From JAFIHK01 sp041441455 (lineage in GTDB: Bacteria > Bacteroidota > Bacteroidia > Bacteroidales > UBA932), in contig JASDTB010000005.1 of NCBI GenBank assembly GCA_041441455.1, positions 1 through 34,621 on the forward strand: DNA of 34,621 nucleotides, written 5' to 3'. Each line of letters opens with the position of its first letter. The stretch's first letter is position 1. The position numbers were made by a program, and so were the translations under genes. The notes under the pieces were generated by a model. That model was not told the origin of the DNA and did not search any database. It worked only from the letters and a program-made list of their open reading frames with translations. Shown piece by piece: positions 8,173-16,796 of the stretch.

Positions 8173-10992
8173 ATGAACACAGAAATTTACACAATAATTG
8201 AGGGTCTTAATAGTGCTCAAAAACAGGCAGTTGAGCAATTTGAGGGTCCATCCTTGATAGTGGCGGGAGCAGGTTCGGGGAAAACGAAAGTCCTTACATG
8301 TAGAATTGCGAATGTTTTGAGTCATGGTTTTGACCCTGGTTCGATACTTGCGCTTACTTTTACAAATAAGGCGTCGAAGGAGATGAAAGAGCGTATAGCT
8401 CAGATTGTTGGGCATAAAAGGGCGCGTGCTTTGTGGATGGGTACTTTTCACTCTATTTTTATTAGGTTTCTACGAGAGGATGCCGAACTTCTTGGCTATC
8501 CTAAAACTTTTACGGTTTATGATACCTCGGATAGTCGTAGTGCGATTAAGCTTTGCATTAAGGAGCTCAATCTTGATGATAAGATGTATAAGCCAAATGA
8601 GGTGCAATCTAGGATCTCTCTTGCTAAGAATAGCTTGATTACAGCTGCTGCTTATATGCGTGATAACTCTTTGATTCAAAGGGATGTTGATGCGAAAAAG
8701 CCGAAGATTTGCGATATCTATGCTCTGTATGAGAAGAAGTGTAAGCTTGCAGGGGCAATGGATTTCGATGATATTCTGGTGAATACGAATATTTTGCTTC
8801 GTGACTTTCCTGATGTTTTGCAGAAGTATCGTGAGAGGTTTAAGTTTATTCTTGTTGATGAGTATCAGGATACGAATTTTTCGCAATATATAATAGTAAA
8901 GAAGTTGTCGGCTATTCATCGTAATGTTTGTGTGGTTGGTGACGATGCTCAGAGTATTTATGCGTTTCGTGGTGCTAAGATTGAGAATATCTTGAATTTT
9001 AGAAAGGATTATCCTGAGGCTAAGGAGTTTAAGCTGGAGCAAAATTATCGTTCTACGCAGACAATTGTGAATGCGGCGAATAGTTTGATTGCAAAGAATA
9101 GTATGCAGTTAAAGAAGGATTGTTTTTCTGCAGGTGAGGAGGGTGAGAAGATTGAGATTGTTAAGGCTTATACTGAGCTGGAAGAGGCTTTTTTGGTCGC
9201 GGGGTCGATTGCGTCGCGGAGCTATTCTGAGAAGGCGATTTACTCGGACTTTGCTGTATTGTATCGTACGAATGCTCAGTCGAGGGCGGTTGAGGAGGCG
9301 TTGCGTAAGCGTGGGATTCCTTATAAAATATATGGTGGTCACTCTTTTTATGAGCGTGCTGAGGTTAAGGATGTGATGGCTTATCTGCGTCTGGTTGTGA
9401 ATCCTAAGGATAATGAGGCTTTCAAGCGGATTGTGAATGTTCCTGCTCGCGGAATTGGTGACACTACAGTCGGCAATCTGCAGGCTGCTGCCTCAAGTGC
9501 AGACGTCTCAATTTGGGAGGCTATTCATACGGGTGACCTTGCCTCTTTTGGAATCAAGAGTGCCGCTGCAAATCGTCTGGCTGACTTTTGTAGGATCATT
9601 GGAGAGATGTCTGCTAAGGCGACCTCTGTGAATGCTTATGATTTGGCGACTGAGGTGTTGATTCGCACTGGCTACATGGAATATTTGAAAAGTGACAATA
9701 GTGTCGAGGGGCAGTCTCGCCTCGAAAACGTGGAGGAGCTCTTCAATAGTATCAAGAATTATTTAGAGGAGATCGAAGCCGAAGCTCTTGAAGATGCAGC
9801 TTACGCTTCCGACGAGGATTCTGGTGCGGGTGCTACTTCTAGTTCTAAGTCTGAGTCTATTTCTAATTCAAGTGTAATTTCTAGTTCTACTTCTAATTCT
9901 GGTTCCGAGAGCTCAAAGGTGGATTCAGTTCTGAAAAAGACGGTTCTTATGAGCGACTTCTTGGAGAATATCTCTCTGATGAGTGCGGTTGACGAATCAT
10001 CTAAAGATGAGGATAATAATAAAGTGAGTTTGATGACAGTCCACTCTTCGAAGGGGCTTGAGTTTAAATATGTATATATAATTGGTATGGAGGAGAAACT
10101 CTTTCCGTCGACGAACTCTTCTAGTACCGATACTGAAATTGAAGAGGAGCGACGACTTTTTTATGTTGCGATCACTCGTGCCAAACGTGCATTGACTTTG
10201 TCTTTTTGCCAAACTCGACAACGTTGGGGATCATCTGAATCAAATCCGCCAAGTCGTTTCTTGCGTGAAATTGACAGGAAATATCTCGACAAACCGCTTG
10301 AAAAAGAAGATTTTATGGGAGGAGGCCTTAGTTCTTCATTTGGCTCTTCAAACAGATTCGGTTCATCTTCTGATAGATATGATTCAGGATCCGGAGGTAG
10401 ATATGACTCGGGCAATGGAGGACGATATGATTCAGGATCCGGAGGTAGATATGACTCGGGCAATGGAGGACGATACGATTCAGGAACCGGAGGTAGATAT
10501 GACTCGGGCAGTGGAGGACGATATGATTCAGGATCTGGAGGTAGATATGACTCGGGCAGTTCGGGCGACCGTTTTGGCAATAGCGGTTTTCAGCGAAAAC
10601 CTCAAACTCCTGCCAGCGGCAGACCACTTCCCTCTTCGACGCAATCATCTCCTGGGGTTTCGAGGTCATCATCTCATGGGTCATCGTCGACATCATCTCA
10701 TGGATCATTGTCGACATCATCTCCTAGAACTTCGACTCCATCTTCTTCTGGGTCGTCGATGCCATCCTCTCATGGAAATTCTCCACAAATTCGCCGACCA
10801 ATAGAAAATTTTGAAGCCGATCCAGTTTCTGCTCTTAAAGTTGGACAGACCGTCGAACACGATAGATTTGGAATTGGCACGTTAGTTGCCATGGATGGTG
10901 ATCTAGCAAACTTAAAGGCAATCGTTGATTTTCAAGATGGTGGGAGGAAAACGCTTCTTCTAAAGTTTGCAAAACTCAGAGTCGTTAAATAG
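8173..10992 (+). CDS. pcrA: UvrD/PcrA-type superfamily 1 DNA helicase with low-complexity linkers
   Basis: A 3'-5' SF1A helicase for DNA repair and replication/transcription conflict, 939 residues from MNTEIYTIIEGL. The frame opens 39 bp earlier, but that extension crosses the promoter. Visible motifs are Walker A AGAGSGKT (about 31-38), Walker B VDEYQDT, motif III GDDAQSIYAFRGA, QNYRST, motif V VHSSKGLEF and motif VI EERRLFYVAITRAKRAL. A Ser-rich insertion occupies about residues 547-583. After the helicase core come eight tandem RYDSGxGG units (about 735-798), a Ser/His/Pro linker, and a C-terminal Tudor-like domain (VGQTVEHDRFGIGTL...) as in PcrA. The linkers are unusual for the family. 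Confidence 0.93.
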   Translation: MNTEIYTIIEGLNSAQKQAVEQFEGPSLIVAGAGSGKTKVLTCRIANVLSHGFDPGSILALTFTNKASKEMKERIAQIVGHKRARALWMGTFHSIFIRFLREDAELLGYPKTFTVYDTSDSRSAIKLCIKELNLDDKMYKPNEVQSRISLAKNSLITAAAYMRDNSLIQRDVDAKKPKICDIYALYEKKCKLAGAMDFDDILVNTNILLRDFPDVLQKYRERFKFILVDEYQDTNFSQYIIVKKLSAIHRNVCVVGDDAQSIYAFRGAKIENILNFRKDYPEAKEFKLEQNYRSTQTIVNAANSLIAKNSMQLKKDCFSAGEEGEKIEIVKAYTELEEAFLVAGSIASRSYSEKAIYSDFAVLYRTNAQSRAVEEALRKRGIPYKIYGGHSFYERAEVKDVMAYLRLVVNPKDNEAFKRIVNVPARGIGDTTVGNLQAAASSADVSIWEAIHTGDLASFGIKSAAANRLADFCRIIGEMSAKATSVNAYDLATEVLIRTGYMEYLKSDNSVEGQSRLENVEELFNSIKNYLEEIEAEALEDAAYASDEDSGAGATSSSKSESISNSSVISSSTSNSGSESSKVDSVLKKTVLMSDFLENISLMSAVDESSKDEDNNKVSLMTVHSSKGLEFKYVYIIGMEEKLFPSTNSSSTDTEIEEERRLFYVAITRAKRALTLSFCQTRQRWGSSESNPPSRFLREIDRKYLDKPLEKEDFMGGGLSSSFGSSNRFGSSSDRYDSGSGGRYDSGNGGRYDSGSGGRYDSGNGGRYDSGTGGRYDSGSGGRYDSGSGGRYDSGSSGDRFGNSGFQRKPQTPASGRPLPSSTQSSPGVSRSSSHGSSSTSSHGSLSTSSPRTSTPSSSGSSMPSSHGNSPQIRRPIENFEADPVSALKVGQTVEHDRFGIGTLVAMDGDLANLKAIVDFQDGGRKTLLLKFAKLRVVK
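10375..10566 (+). repeat. Coding tandem repeat, 24 bp x 8, in the helicase gene
   Basis: Eight 24-bp units encode RYDSGSGG, RYDSGNGG and similar. Units alternate in codon use (GATTCAGGATCC then GACTCGGGCAAT), giving a 48-bp higher-order period, so the array probably grew by duplicating pairs. A second in-frame repeat with period about 27 bp (TCATCTCATGG...TCGACA) follows near 10668-10730. Confidence 0.9.
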
Positions 10993-11115
10993 TTCGAGCA
11001 TTTTTTTAAAAAAAATAATAAAAATTTTGAAAAATTTTTCCAAAAATAAAATTGTGGCACGCAGTTTGTAACTCAATAGGGTGAAGTTTTTCATAGTTTA
11101 AGTTTAGGTTAAGTA

Positions 11116-11155
11116 ATGAGGTCTTATCGTTCTGATAAGGCCTCATGAAGTTTTT
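11116..11155 (+). terminator. Helicase gene terminator
   Basis: Inverted repeat ATGAGGTCTTATC / GATAAGGCCTCAT with a 5-nt loop, followed within 4 nt by TTTTT. It lies about 125 bp after the helicase stop codon. The spacer between them is a long A/T-rich run (11000-11050). Confidence 0.75.
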
Positions 11156-11188
11156 ATACCAACCCAATCCATTCTTGCCAAACCTAAT

Positions 11189-11288
<100 letters not shown>

Positions 11289-11401
11289 CAAGTCTGATAT
11301 AACCTAAAATTTATCATCTATCCCTCTTTGGAGAAATCATATCTAGGCTAATCTTAGTATATTTTATGTTGCAGATTATATTTCAGATAATCAATGAGAT
11401 A

Positions 11402-11573
11402 TGCGATTTCCTGCAGATCACCCCAATCTGCCAGAATAAAGTAAAATTTATTGATAGATAGGTATTTAGCATTTTTAAATTTTTTCAAATTTTTGCTTTT
11501 AAAAGTTATAATGCAAAAATACAACGACTTATACTTTATTCTGCCAGATCCCCCCAATCTGCAGGAAATAGCA
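11402..11573. repeat. Nested palindromic element, subfamily I, copy C
   Basis: Left arm 11402-11445 and right arm 11529-11573 repeat the arms of copy B, with the inner hairpins CAGATCACCCCAATCTG and CAGATCCCCCCAATCTG in the same loop orientation. The AT-rich core also resembles copy B (TAGCATTTTTAAATTTT against TAGCGTTTTTAAATTTT). Homology continues right of the arm (CAGACAATCAGCA...TTTCGCTAT) up to the following tandem array, so the duplicated unit is larger than the inverted repeat. Confidence 0.87.
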
Positions 11574-11626
11574 AAACGCGCAGACAATCAGCATTTTCGC
11601 TATTCTCACCCAAAGCCCGCCCAAAA

Positions 11627-11820
11627 AGGTGCTTCGCAAGTCTTCAACTCCGCTACGCTTCGTATTTAAAAGGTGCTTCGCAAGTCTTCAACTCCGCTAC
11701 GCTTCGTATTTAAAAGGTGCTTCGCAAGTCTTCAACTCCGCTACGCTTCGTATTTAAAGGGGCTTCGCAAGTTCTCAACTCCGCTACGCTTCGTATTTAA
11801 AGGGGCTTCGCAAGTCCTCA
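11627..11820. repeat. GCTTCGCA-type tandem array (44 bp x ~4.4)
   Basis: Units begin at 11627, 11671, 11715, 11759 and a partial at 11802. Each reads GGTGCTTCGCAAGTCTTCAA, then CTCCGCTACGCTTCGTATTTAAA. The first three are identical over 44 bp; the last ones carry GGGG in place of AGGT. The array is a relative of 697-894 and likewise follows a subfamily I palindrome. Units are directly adjacent without unique spacers, so this is not a CRISPR array. Confidence 0.9.
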
Positions 11821-11886
11821 ACTATTTCTTCTATTGTGCTTTGATAGTTAAGAATGACTCTTTTGTTAAGTGTCAGAATATGAGTG

Positions 11887-11938
11887 AAATATTAAATTTC
11901 ATGCAGACTCCCCCTAGTCTGCATGTATTTGTATAATT
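11887..11938. repeat. Half palindromic element (copy E, subfamily II-like)
   Basis: A single hairpin TGCAGACTCCCCCTAGTCTGCA preceded by ATATTAAATTTC. The latter resembles the left flank of copy A (ATATTAAATTTAC before CAGACT...AGTCTG). No second arm is found nearby, so it looks like one arm of an element or a solo unit. Confidence 0.6.
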
Positions 11939-11953
11939 AACAGATATACAGTT

Positions 11954-12020
11954 ATATAAGAATTTTGTATTGTGAGATATAAGAATTTTGTATTATGGTG
12001 TATAAGAGGTTTGTGTCTTG
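11954..12020. repeat. Tandem repeat of 23-24 bp
   Basis: ATATAAGAATTTTGTATTRTG occurs twice back to back (11954 and 11977), followed by a diverged third copy starting TATAAGAGGTTTG near 12001. It lies in the gene-free stretch between two terminators. Confidence 0.75.
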
Positions 12021-12098
12021 TTTTTAAAATAGTAGTATTTAGTAGATTATATTGATTAAGTCTTGTTGGTTGGATAATTTAACAAGAACTATTGAAAT

Positions 12099-12128
12099 AA
12101 AAAAGGCAGGGTTTTAGTCCTGCCTTTT
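12099..12128 (-). terminator. Terminator of the flavo/Fe-S fusion gene
   Basis: GGCAGG and CCTGCC pair around an 8-nt loop. On the minus strand the stem is followed by TTTTTTATTTC, a good U-tract. It lies about 90 bp past the stop codon at 12218. Confidence 0.85.
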
Positions 12129-12137
12129 GGGGTTTGG

Positions 12138-12220
12138 TATTTGTTTTAGTACTTTGCTTAGTACTTTGCTTAGTACTTTGTTTGGTGCTTTGTATGCTAC
12201 TTGTTTTAGTACTTGGTTTA
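12138..12220. repeat. 12-bp tandem repeat starting at a stop codon
   Basis: Read on the minus strand, about seven 12-bp units of the form TAARCAAAGTAC begin with the TAA stop codon of the large flavoprotein gene. They continue to the terminator. Because 12 is a multiple of three, most units repeat TAA in the same frame (a few read CAA or CAT). Confidence 0.85.
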
Positions 12221-15200
12221 TTTGAATGCTTGTTCGCTGAGGCCGGGGCCGGTGAGTTTGAGGTTGTGGAAGTAGTCTGGGACTGGCTTTCCGAGGAGGT
12301 GGTCTACGTAGAGTTTGGCTATGTATTGTGAGAGCATGAAGCCGTGTCCGCGCATTCCGGTGAAGAGGCCGAGTTCTGGGTCGACGATGTAGCGTGGCTC
12401 GACGTAGTAGCCCGACCAGATCGCTTGGAAACCAACACCCGATAGTTGTGGTATCCATTGAGTGAAGATTTCTGAGACGATTTCTAAAAATTTTTGACTG
12501 TTGATTTTTAGGTTTTTGTCGGTCTCTTTTGCGTCGATAATTGGTGAGGCGCAACCGATGATTTGACCTGTCTCAGCAAGTTGTTGTCCGTAGACTGCAG
12601 AGAATCCTTTGTATTTGCGACGGTCGATTAGCATGTCGAGATTAGCTCCGTCTTTACCTAACATTGGAAGACGTTTGGTGATGAATGCTTGGTGCTTAAC
12701 AGGATACAGACCAGTTTCGATGCCAAGTTTACGAGCAAATTTATCGGCATCTTGACCTAATGCATTGATAAAAATCTCAGTACGATATTCGATATACTCT
12801 TTGTTCGCTGTTTGAACAATCACTCTATACTCTTTTCCATCCTTCATCAAGTCAACAAGCTGTGTGTTCTCTAAAATAACACCACCGTTGTTTCGACCAA
12901 TTTCACGAACAGTATCAATTGTCAAACCTGGATTAGCTTGCCAACAGTCGTCTGTGATAAGTGCATGCGAGTAAAGGTCGAGATTTGGATTGAAATGTGA
13001 AGAGATCTCTTTGCGAAAGTCTTTCTTATCTACCATTTTAGCATTGCTCCAAGCCCTTGATGCATCAAGTGAACGGAAGGTCTCTTCGTCGTGAGCAAAA
13101 CTTACGTAACGTATCAATTTAAAGTCGATATCTCTCTTCTTCTGAAGTTCGCTAAAGATCTCCAGATTGTGCTTTGCAATGTCGGCAAGTGCAGGCAAAC
13201 TAAATGCTGGTCTACCACCTGCGATGTTACGCCAAGAGCTTCCAAGTCCGTTGTTGATCATATAAGGTTTCATTCCTGCTTCGGACATGTAGCGGAAAAG
13301 ACCTGTACCTGCAATACCGCCACCAGCGATAATTGCATTGACCTTAATAACTTTTGTATTGCTCTTTGGTAATACAATTTCCAAATTTGCTTGGGTGTTG
13401 ACCATCTCCCCGACATTCACAAGGTTAGACATCGGTCCGCGAGGAGTAGGCTCTCCAGTAACTTCGATTCCGTAAGGACGAAGAAGCTGTTTTGCCCTTG
13501 GGACACATCTATTTCCACGACATGCACCCATGCCTAGACGTGAGATATGTTTTAATTCGTCGGAAGAGATAACCGTTCTGTCACCAATTACTGATAGTAG
13601 CTTCTCTACTGTAATATCTTCGCAGTGACATATATATGTTTTTGATTCTGTCTTCTTCTCAAGAGGGGTGATCTGTGGTTTGTCTGGGTAGTTCTCCTTA
13701 ACTATGAATCCTCTGACATTCAAAAGATCCTCACCATGAACGGTATTCGATTTAACTCTTGCGATATTGGTCTTATTTGGTTTCATTAAAACTTTCTCAA
13801 TGATACCCTCTCCAAGGATTTCGCCATTGTTGTTCACAAGGAACACTTCGGCACCTTCGGAAGCTTTATATTCGATTGGTAAGAAAAGTTTGTCTGTTTT
13901 CAACTGGTATCCGAAAATTGCTAAACCAGGACATTGGTACACGCAATCCATGCAACCAACACATTTATCGTAATCAATTCTTGGAACAGTTGAGGTTGAA
14001 GATTTTGTGATAGCCCTATATTTACAAGCAAAAGAACAAGGATTACAAGCAAAACCGTATAGACAATCGATTTGAACGAACCCCTTCTCCTCCATACGCT
14101 CTTTGGTAGGACGGAAAGGTTGTTCAAGAATTCTATGTGGATGTTGTTGTGAATCAATGTACTCTTTCGAAACAGCAAGATATTCGTTATAGTTGAATCT
14201 GTGTTCCAAATCCTGCATAATCTCGTAGGCACACTGTTTGCCTCTTAGAACTGCAGATGTACCTTCTCCGATTCTTACAGCGTCTCCAACTCCATGACAT
14301 CTGCGGCCAAATACTTCGCTTCCTTTTCTAAATAGCTGATTGTCTGGAATTAAGCCTGTGCAGATGTTGATGCAGTCAATTCCGTCTATCCTTTGTTCGG
14401 TACCTGGTATTGCTTTAAAGTTTTCACATTTTGCAATAATTGCCCCAACGACTCCAGTGTGGTCTTCGTTTGGAATAGCTTCGAGTAGAATATGAGATGT
14501 TATGATTGGAATTCCGAGACGTCGAACTCTGTTTGCCTGAACTGGGAATCCCCCTTCGTTTGGCAAAGCTTCAATAATCGCTTTAACTCTTGCTCCAGCT
14601 TGCATAGCTTGGTAAGATGTCAGGTATCCGATGTTTCCAGCTCCTACTGTCAGAATGTTTTTGCCAAGAAGTGTAAGTTCGTTGTTCATCATACGTTGCA
14701 CAACTGCAGCAGTATAGACTCCCGGAAGGTCATCGTTTTTGAAGGCAGGCATGAATGGAACAGCACCAGTTGCGATAACTAGTTGTTCTGCATCTACATA
14801 GAATACCTCTTGTTTTGCGATATCTTTTACTACGAGTCTTCTATCTTCTAATATGTCCCAAACTACAGAGTCTAAGAGAATTCCGCTATGGTCGTCGCCT
14901 GCTAGCGATTCTGCAATGTCGAACCCACGAAGACCTCCAAACCTTTTCTCTTTTTCGAAAAAGAAGAACTGGTGAGTCTGCATTAAAAACTGACCTCCAA
15001 TTTTGCTATTGTTGTCGAGTACTATGTTGTGGATTCCTGCTTTGTTCAACTCTTCGCGAACTGCTAATCCTGCAGGTCCCGCTCCGATGATAGCAACTGT
15101 GGTTTTGTAAACTCTTTGTTTTTTAGTCTCTTGCGCCTCAATCTGTCTCTCTTCCTCTGGTAGGTATGATTCATCAATTCTTCTAACATTCTCAACTTCA

Positions 15201-15454
15201 TCTACCTTTGTGATACAGATTCTACGGATCTTTCCATCTACTAACATTTCGCATGCACCGCATTTACCGATGCCGCACTCCATTGTTCTTTCGCGATGAT
15301 CCAAACTGTGTTTGTGAATAATTAGCCCTGCTTGATGCAAAGCGGCTGCAATTGTAAACCCTTTTTGCCCGGTCACCCTCTTTCCTTCGAAGATGAACTC
15401 CTTTAAATTCTCTTGTGGGATAGGCAAGATAGGGTGTTCAGTTATTTTGTACAT
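12218..15454 (-). CDS. Multidomain FAD/NAD/Fe-S oxidoreductase fusion (amine or amino-acid dehydrogenase-like)
   Basis: This 1078-residue protein joins modules usually found as separate subunits in sarcosine oxidase, HcnABC, opine oxidase and dye-linked proline dehydrogenase. In order: a 2Fe-2S ferredoxin-like domain with C60, C65, C68 and C80; an FAD/NAD disulfide-reductase-like domain with VAIIGAGPAGL (120-130) and VGAGNIGY (270-277); a two-cluster 4Fe-4S region with C464, C470, C473, C477 and C498, C501, C504, C508; a BFD-like 2Fe-2S domain with C609, C611, C645 and C650; and a second FAD domain of the DAO/glycine oxidase type with AIIAGGGIAGTG (707-718). It probably oxidises an amino acid or secondary amine and passes electrons down its clusters; the substrate is unknown. 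It is monocistronic by position and has its own terminator. Confidence 0.88.
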   Translation of the reverse strand: MYKITEHPILPIPQENLKEFIFEGKRVTGQKGFTIAAALHQAGLIIHKHSLDHRERTMECGIGKCGACEMLVDGKIRRICITKVDEVENVRRIDESYLPEEERQIEAQETKKQRVYKTTVAIIGAGPAGLAVREELNKAGIHNIVLDNNSKIGGQFLMQTHQFFFFEKEKRFGGLRGFDIAESLAGDDHSGILLDSVVWDILEDRRLVVKDIAKQEVFYVDAEQLVIATGAVPFMPAFKNDDLPGVYTAAVVQRMMNNELTLLGKNILTVGAGNIGYLTSYQAMQAGARVKAIIEALPNEGGFPVQANRVRRLGIPIITSHILLEAIPNEDHTGVVGAIIAKCENFKAIPGTEQRIDGIDCINICTGLIPDNQLFRKGSEVFGRRCHGVGDAVRIGEGTSAVLRGKQCAYEIMQDLEHRFNYNEYLAVSKEYIDSQQHPHRILEQPFRPTKERMEEKGFVQIDCLYGFACNPCSFACKYRAITKSSTSTVPRIDYDKCVGCMDCVYQCPGLAIFGYQLKTDKLFLPIEYKASEGAEVFLVNNNGEILGEGIIEKVLMKPNKTNIARVKSNTVHGEDLLNVRGFIVKENYPDKPQITPLEKKTESKTYICHCEDITVEKLLSVIGDRTVISSDELKHISRLGMGACRGNRCVPRAKQLLRPYGIEVTGEPTPRGPMSNLVNVGEMVNTQANLEIVLPKSNTKVIKVNAIIAGGGIAGTGLFRYMSEAGMKPYMINNGLGSSWRNIAGGRPAFSLPALADIAKHNLEIFSELQKKRDIDFKLIRYVSFAHDEETFRSLDASRAWSNAKMVDKKDFRKEISSHFNPNLDLYSHALITDDCWQANPGLTIDTVREIGRNNGGVILENTQLVDLMKDGKEYRVIVQTANKEYIEYRTEIFINALGQDADKFARKLGIETGLYPVKHQAFITKRLPMLGKDGANLDMLIDRRKYKGFSAVYGQQLAETGQIIGCASPIIDAKETDKNLKINSQKFLEIVSEIFTQWIPQLSGVGFQAIWSGYYVEPRYIVDPELGLFTGMRGHGFMLSQYIAKLYVDHLLGKPVPDYFHNLKLTGPGLSEQAFK

Positions 15455-15492
15455 AGTATAAGTTTAAGATTATTTTTTTTGTTTAGGTATAT

Positions 15493-15500
15493 CAAAGTTA
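15493..15500 (-). promoter_or_regulatory. Probable promoter of the flavo/Fe-S fusion gene
   Basis: TAACTTTG on the minus strand fits TAnnTTTG, 38 bp before the ATG. No clear -33 TTG is visible upstream. Confidence 0.5.
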
Positions 15501-15620
15501 TTTAAAAAATGAATTTCTAATTTTAAAATTAAATATTTTTTTACTTTTTTACATTTATGTTCGTTTTAAGTTATAGTTCGTAATAATTTTATGCCTGATT
15601 AACAATTAATTTTTGAAAGT

Positions 15621-16763
15621 ATGAGGCGTAAGATTTTTTTTAATTGGGCGAGAAATTTTTATCTCTGCCTATGTTTTGCTCTGCTTAGCATGGTTGTAAC
15701 TTCGTGCGAAAGTTTTGCTTTTGTTGATGATTCTCAAGGGCGTGTGGAGATGTCTATTGGGTATGTGCCCGAAAATAAGGCGATTGGGCAGACAGGTGCT
15801 GACGCGCAGACTAAGGCTGTTGCGAGAGACTTTCCAGACAGTAATGCTTTTTTAATGACAGTAACCTCGTCGGGTGGAGAGACAGTGTATGACGGAAAGT
15901 ATGGCTTGAGACCTAAGGATTTTAATTTAAACACAGGTACCTATTCTGTATTTATTCGTTCGCACACTTTTACTACACCAGAGTTTTCTCGTCCGGTTTA
16001 TGCTGATAACAGAACATTCGTGGTTGAGGGAGGGAAGTCCACTAAGGTCGCTTTGGTTTGTAAGCAGATTAATTGTGGCTTGAGGGTCACTTTTAGCAGT
16101 GCTTTTAAAACTAAATTTTCTGGAAGTGTTTTGAAAATCTCTGATTCTAAGGGGAGTGCAAATTTCCCATTCGAAGAGACAAGGTTTGTATATCTAAATC
16201 CAGGAATCATTTCTCTTGTTATGAGGCGTTTAACATCTCCTTACGATGAGACAAAGATCTCTGATTTGTCTTTAACTGCCAATGAGATGCTTAGTTTAAA
16301 CATCGACTATTCTGGAGGTGACGGGCAGACAGGAACAAAGTCTGGAATAGTAATAGACACTGCGTCGGTTTGGGGCAAGAGCGAGATTGTGTTTGGTGAG
16401 ATCTCTGGTGGAGACGGATCTTCTAAGTTAAAGGCTATGTCGGTGGAGCAAGCTAAAGCTAATATTGGTGCAAAAGGCGTCTGGGTTGTAGGCTACATTG
16501 CAGGTGGCGACCTTACACAGTCTGCCTTGAAGTTTGAACCTCCATTTACATCGGAGTCGAATCTGGCGATTGTAACTTTGGCTGGTTCGCGAGACAGGAG
16601 CAAATGTCTGGCAGTTTCGCTGCCTACTGGTGCTATCAGAGATGCCGTGAATCTTAAGTTGAATCCTGGAAATTTGGGGAAGAAGATTTGGTTAAAGGGG
16701 ACGATTGTTGCTGACTATTTTAATCTTCCAGGGATCAATACAATTACTGAATATTCTTTTTAA
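15621..16763 (+). CDS. DUF4493/DUF6359-like surface lipoprotein
   Basis: A 380-residue exported protein with a signal peptide and lipobox ending at C29 (SMVVTSC). The N-terminal half (about 40-230) resembles the DUF4493 beta-rich domain common in Bacteroidota lipoproteins: NAFLMTVTSSGGETVYDG, LNTGTYSVFIRS, GKSTKVALVCKQINCGLRV. The C-terminal ~110 residues (KGVWVVGYIAGGD ... KCLAVSLPTGAIRDAVNL ... IWLKGTIVADYFNLPGI) resemble DUF6359, an OB-like domain. Function is unknown; a cell-surface or fimbria-associated role is plausible for DUF4493. The AT-rich upstream region has no exact TAnnTTTG that I can place. Confidence 0.8.
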   Translation: MRRKIFFNWARNFYLCLCFALLSMVVTSCESFAFVDDSQGRVEMSIGYVPENKAIGQTGADAQTKAVARDFPDSNAFLMTVTSSGGETVYDGKYGLRPKDFNLNTGTYSVFIRSHTFTTPEFSRPVYADNRTFVVEGGKSTKVALVCKQINCGLRVTFSSAFKTKFSGSVLKISDSKGSANFPFEETRFVYLNPGIISLVMRRLTSPYDETKISDLSLTANEMLSLNIDYSGGDGQTGTKSGIVIDTASVWGKSEIVFGEISGGDGSSKLKAMSVEQAKANIGAKGVWVVGYIAGGDLTQSALKFEPPFTSESNLAIVTLAGSRDRSKCLAVSLPTGAIRDAVNLKLNPGNLGKKIWLKGTIVADYFNLPGINTITEYSF

Positions 16764-16796
16764 ATTTGAGGCTTATAATATGTAAGCTTTGAATTT

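Noticed and set aside
10161..10580. Antisense frame with PPLPESYLPPDPESY repeats
   Set aside because: It is the complement of the RYDSGxGG coding repeat; the sense strand has all helicase motifs.
11627..11820. Possible CRISPR array
   Set aside because: Units are contiguous 44-bp copies without unique spacers, and no cas gene is nearby.
11451..11936. Two frames over palindromic copy C and the 44-bp array
   Set aside because: Repeat-derived peptides only, mirrored by those at 444-917.
12114..12554. 146-aa minus-strand frame at the end of the large flavoprotein gene
   Set aside because: It is out of frame inside a well-supported gene and its C-terminus is just the 12-bp repeat (KVLSKVLSKVL).
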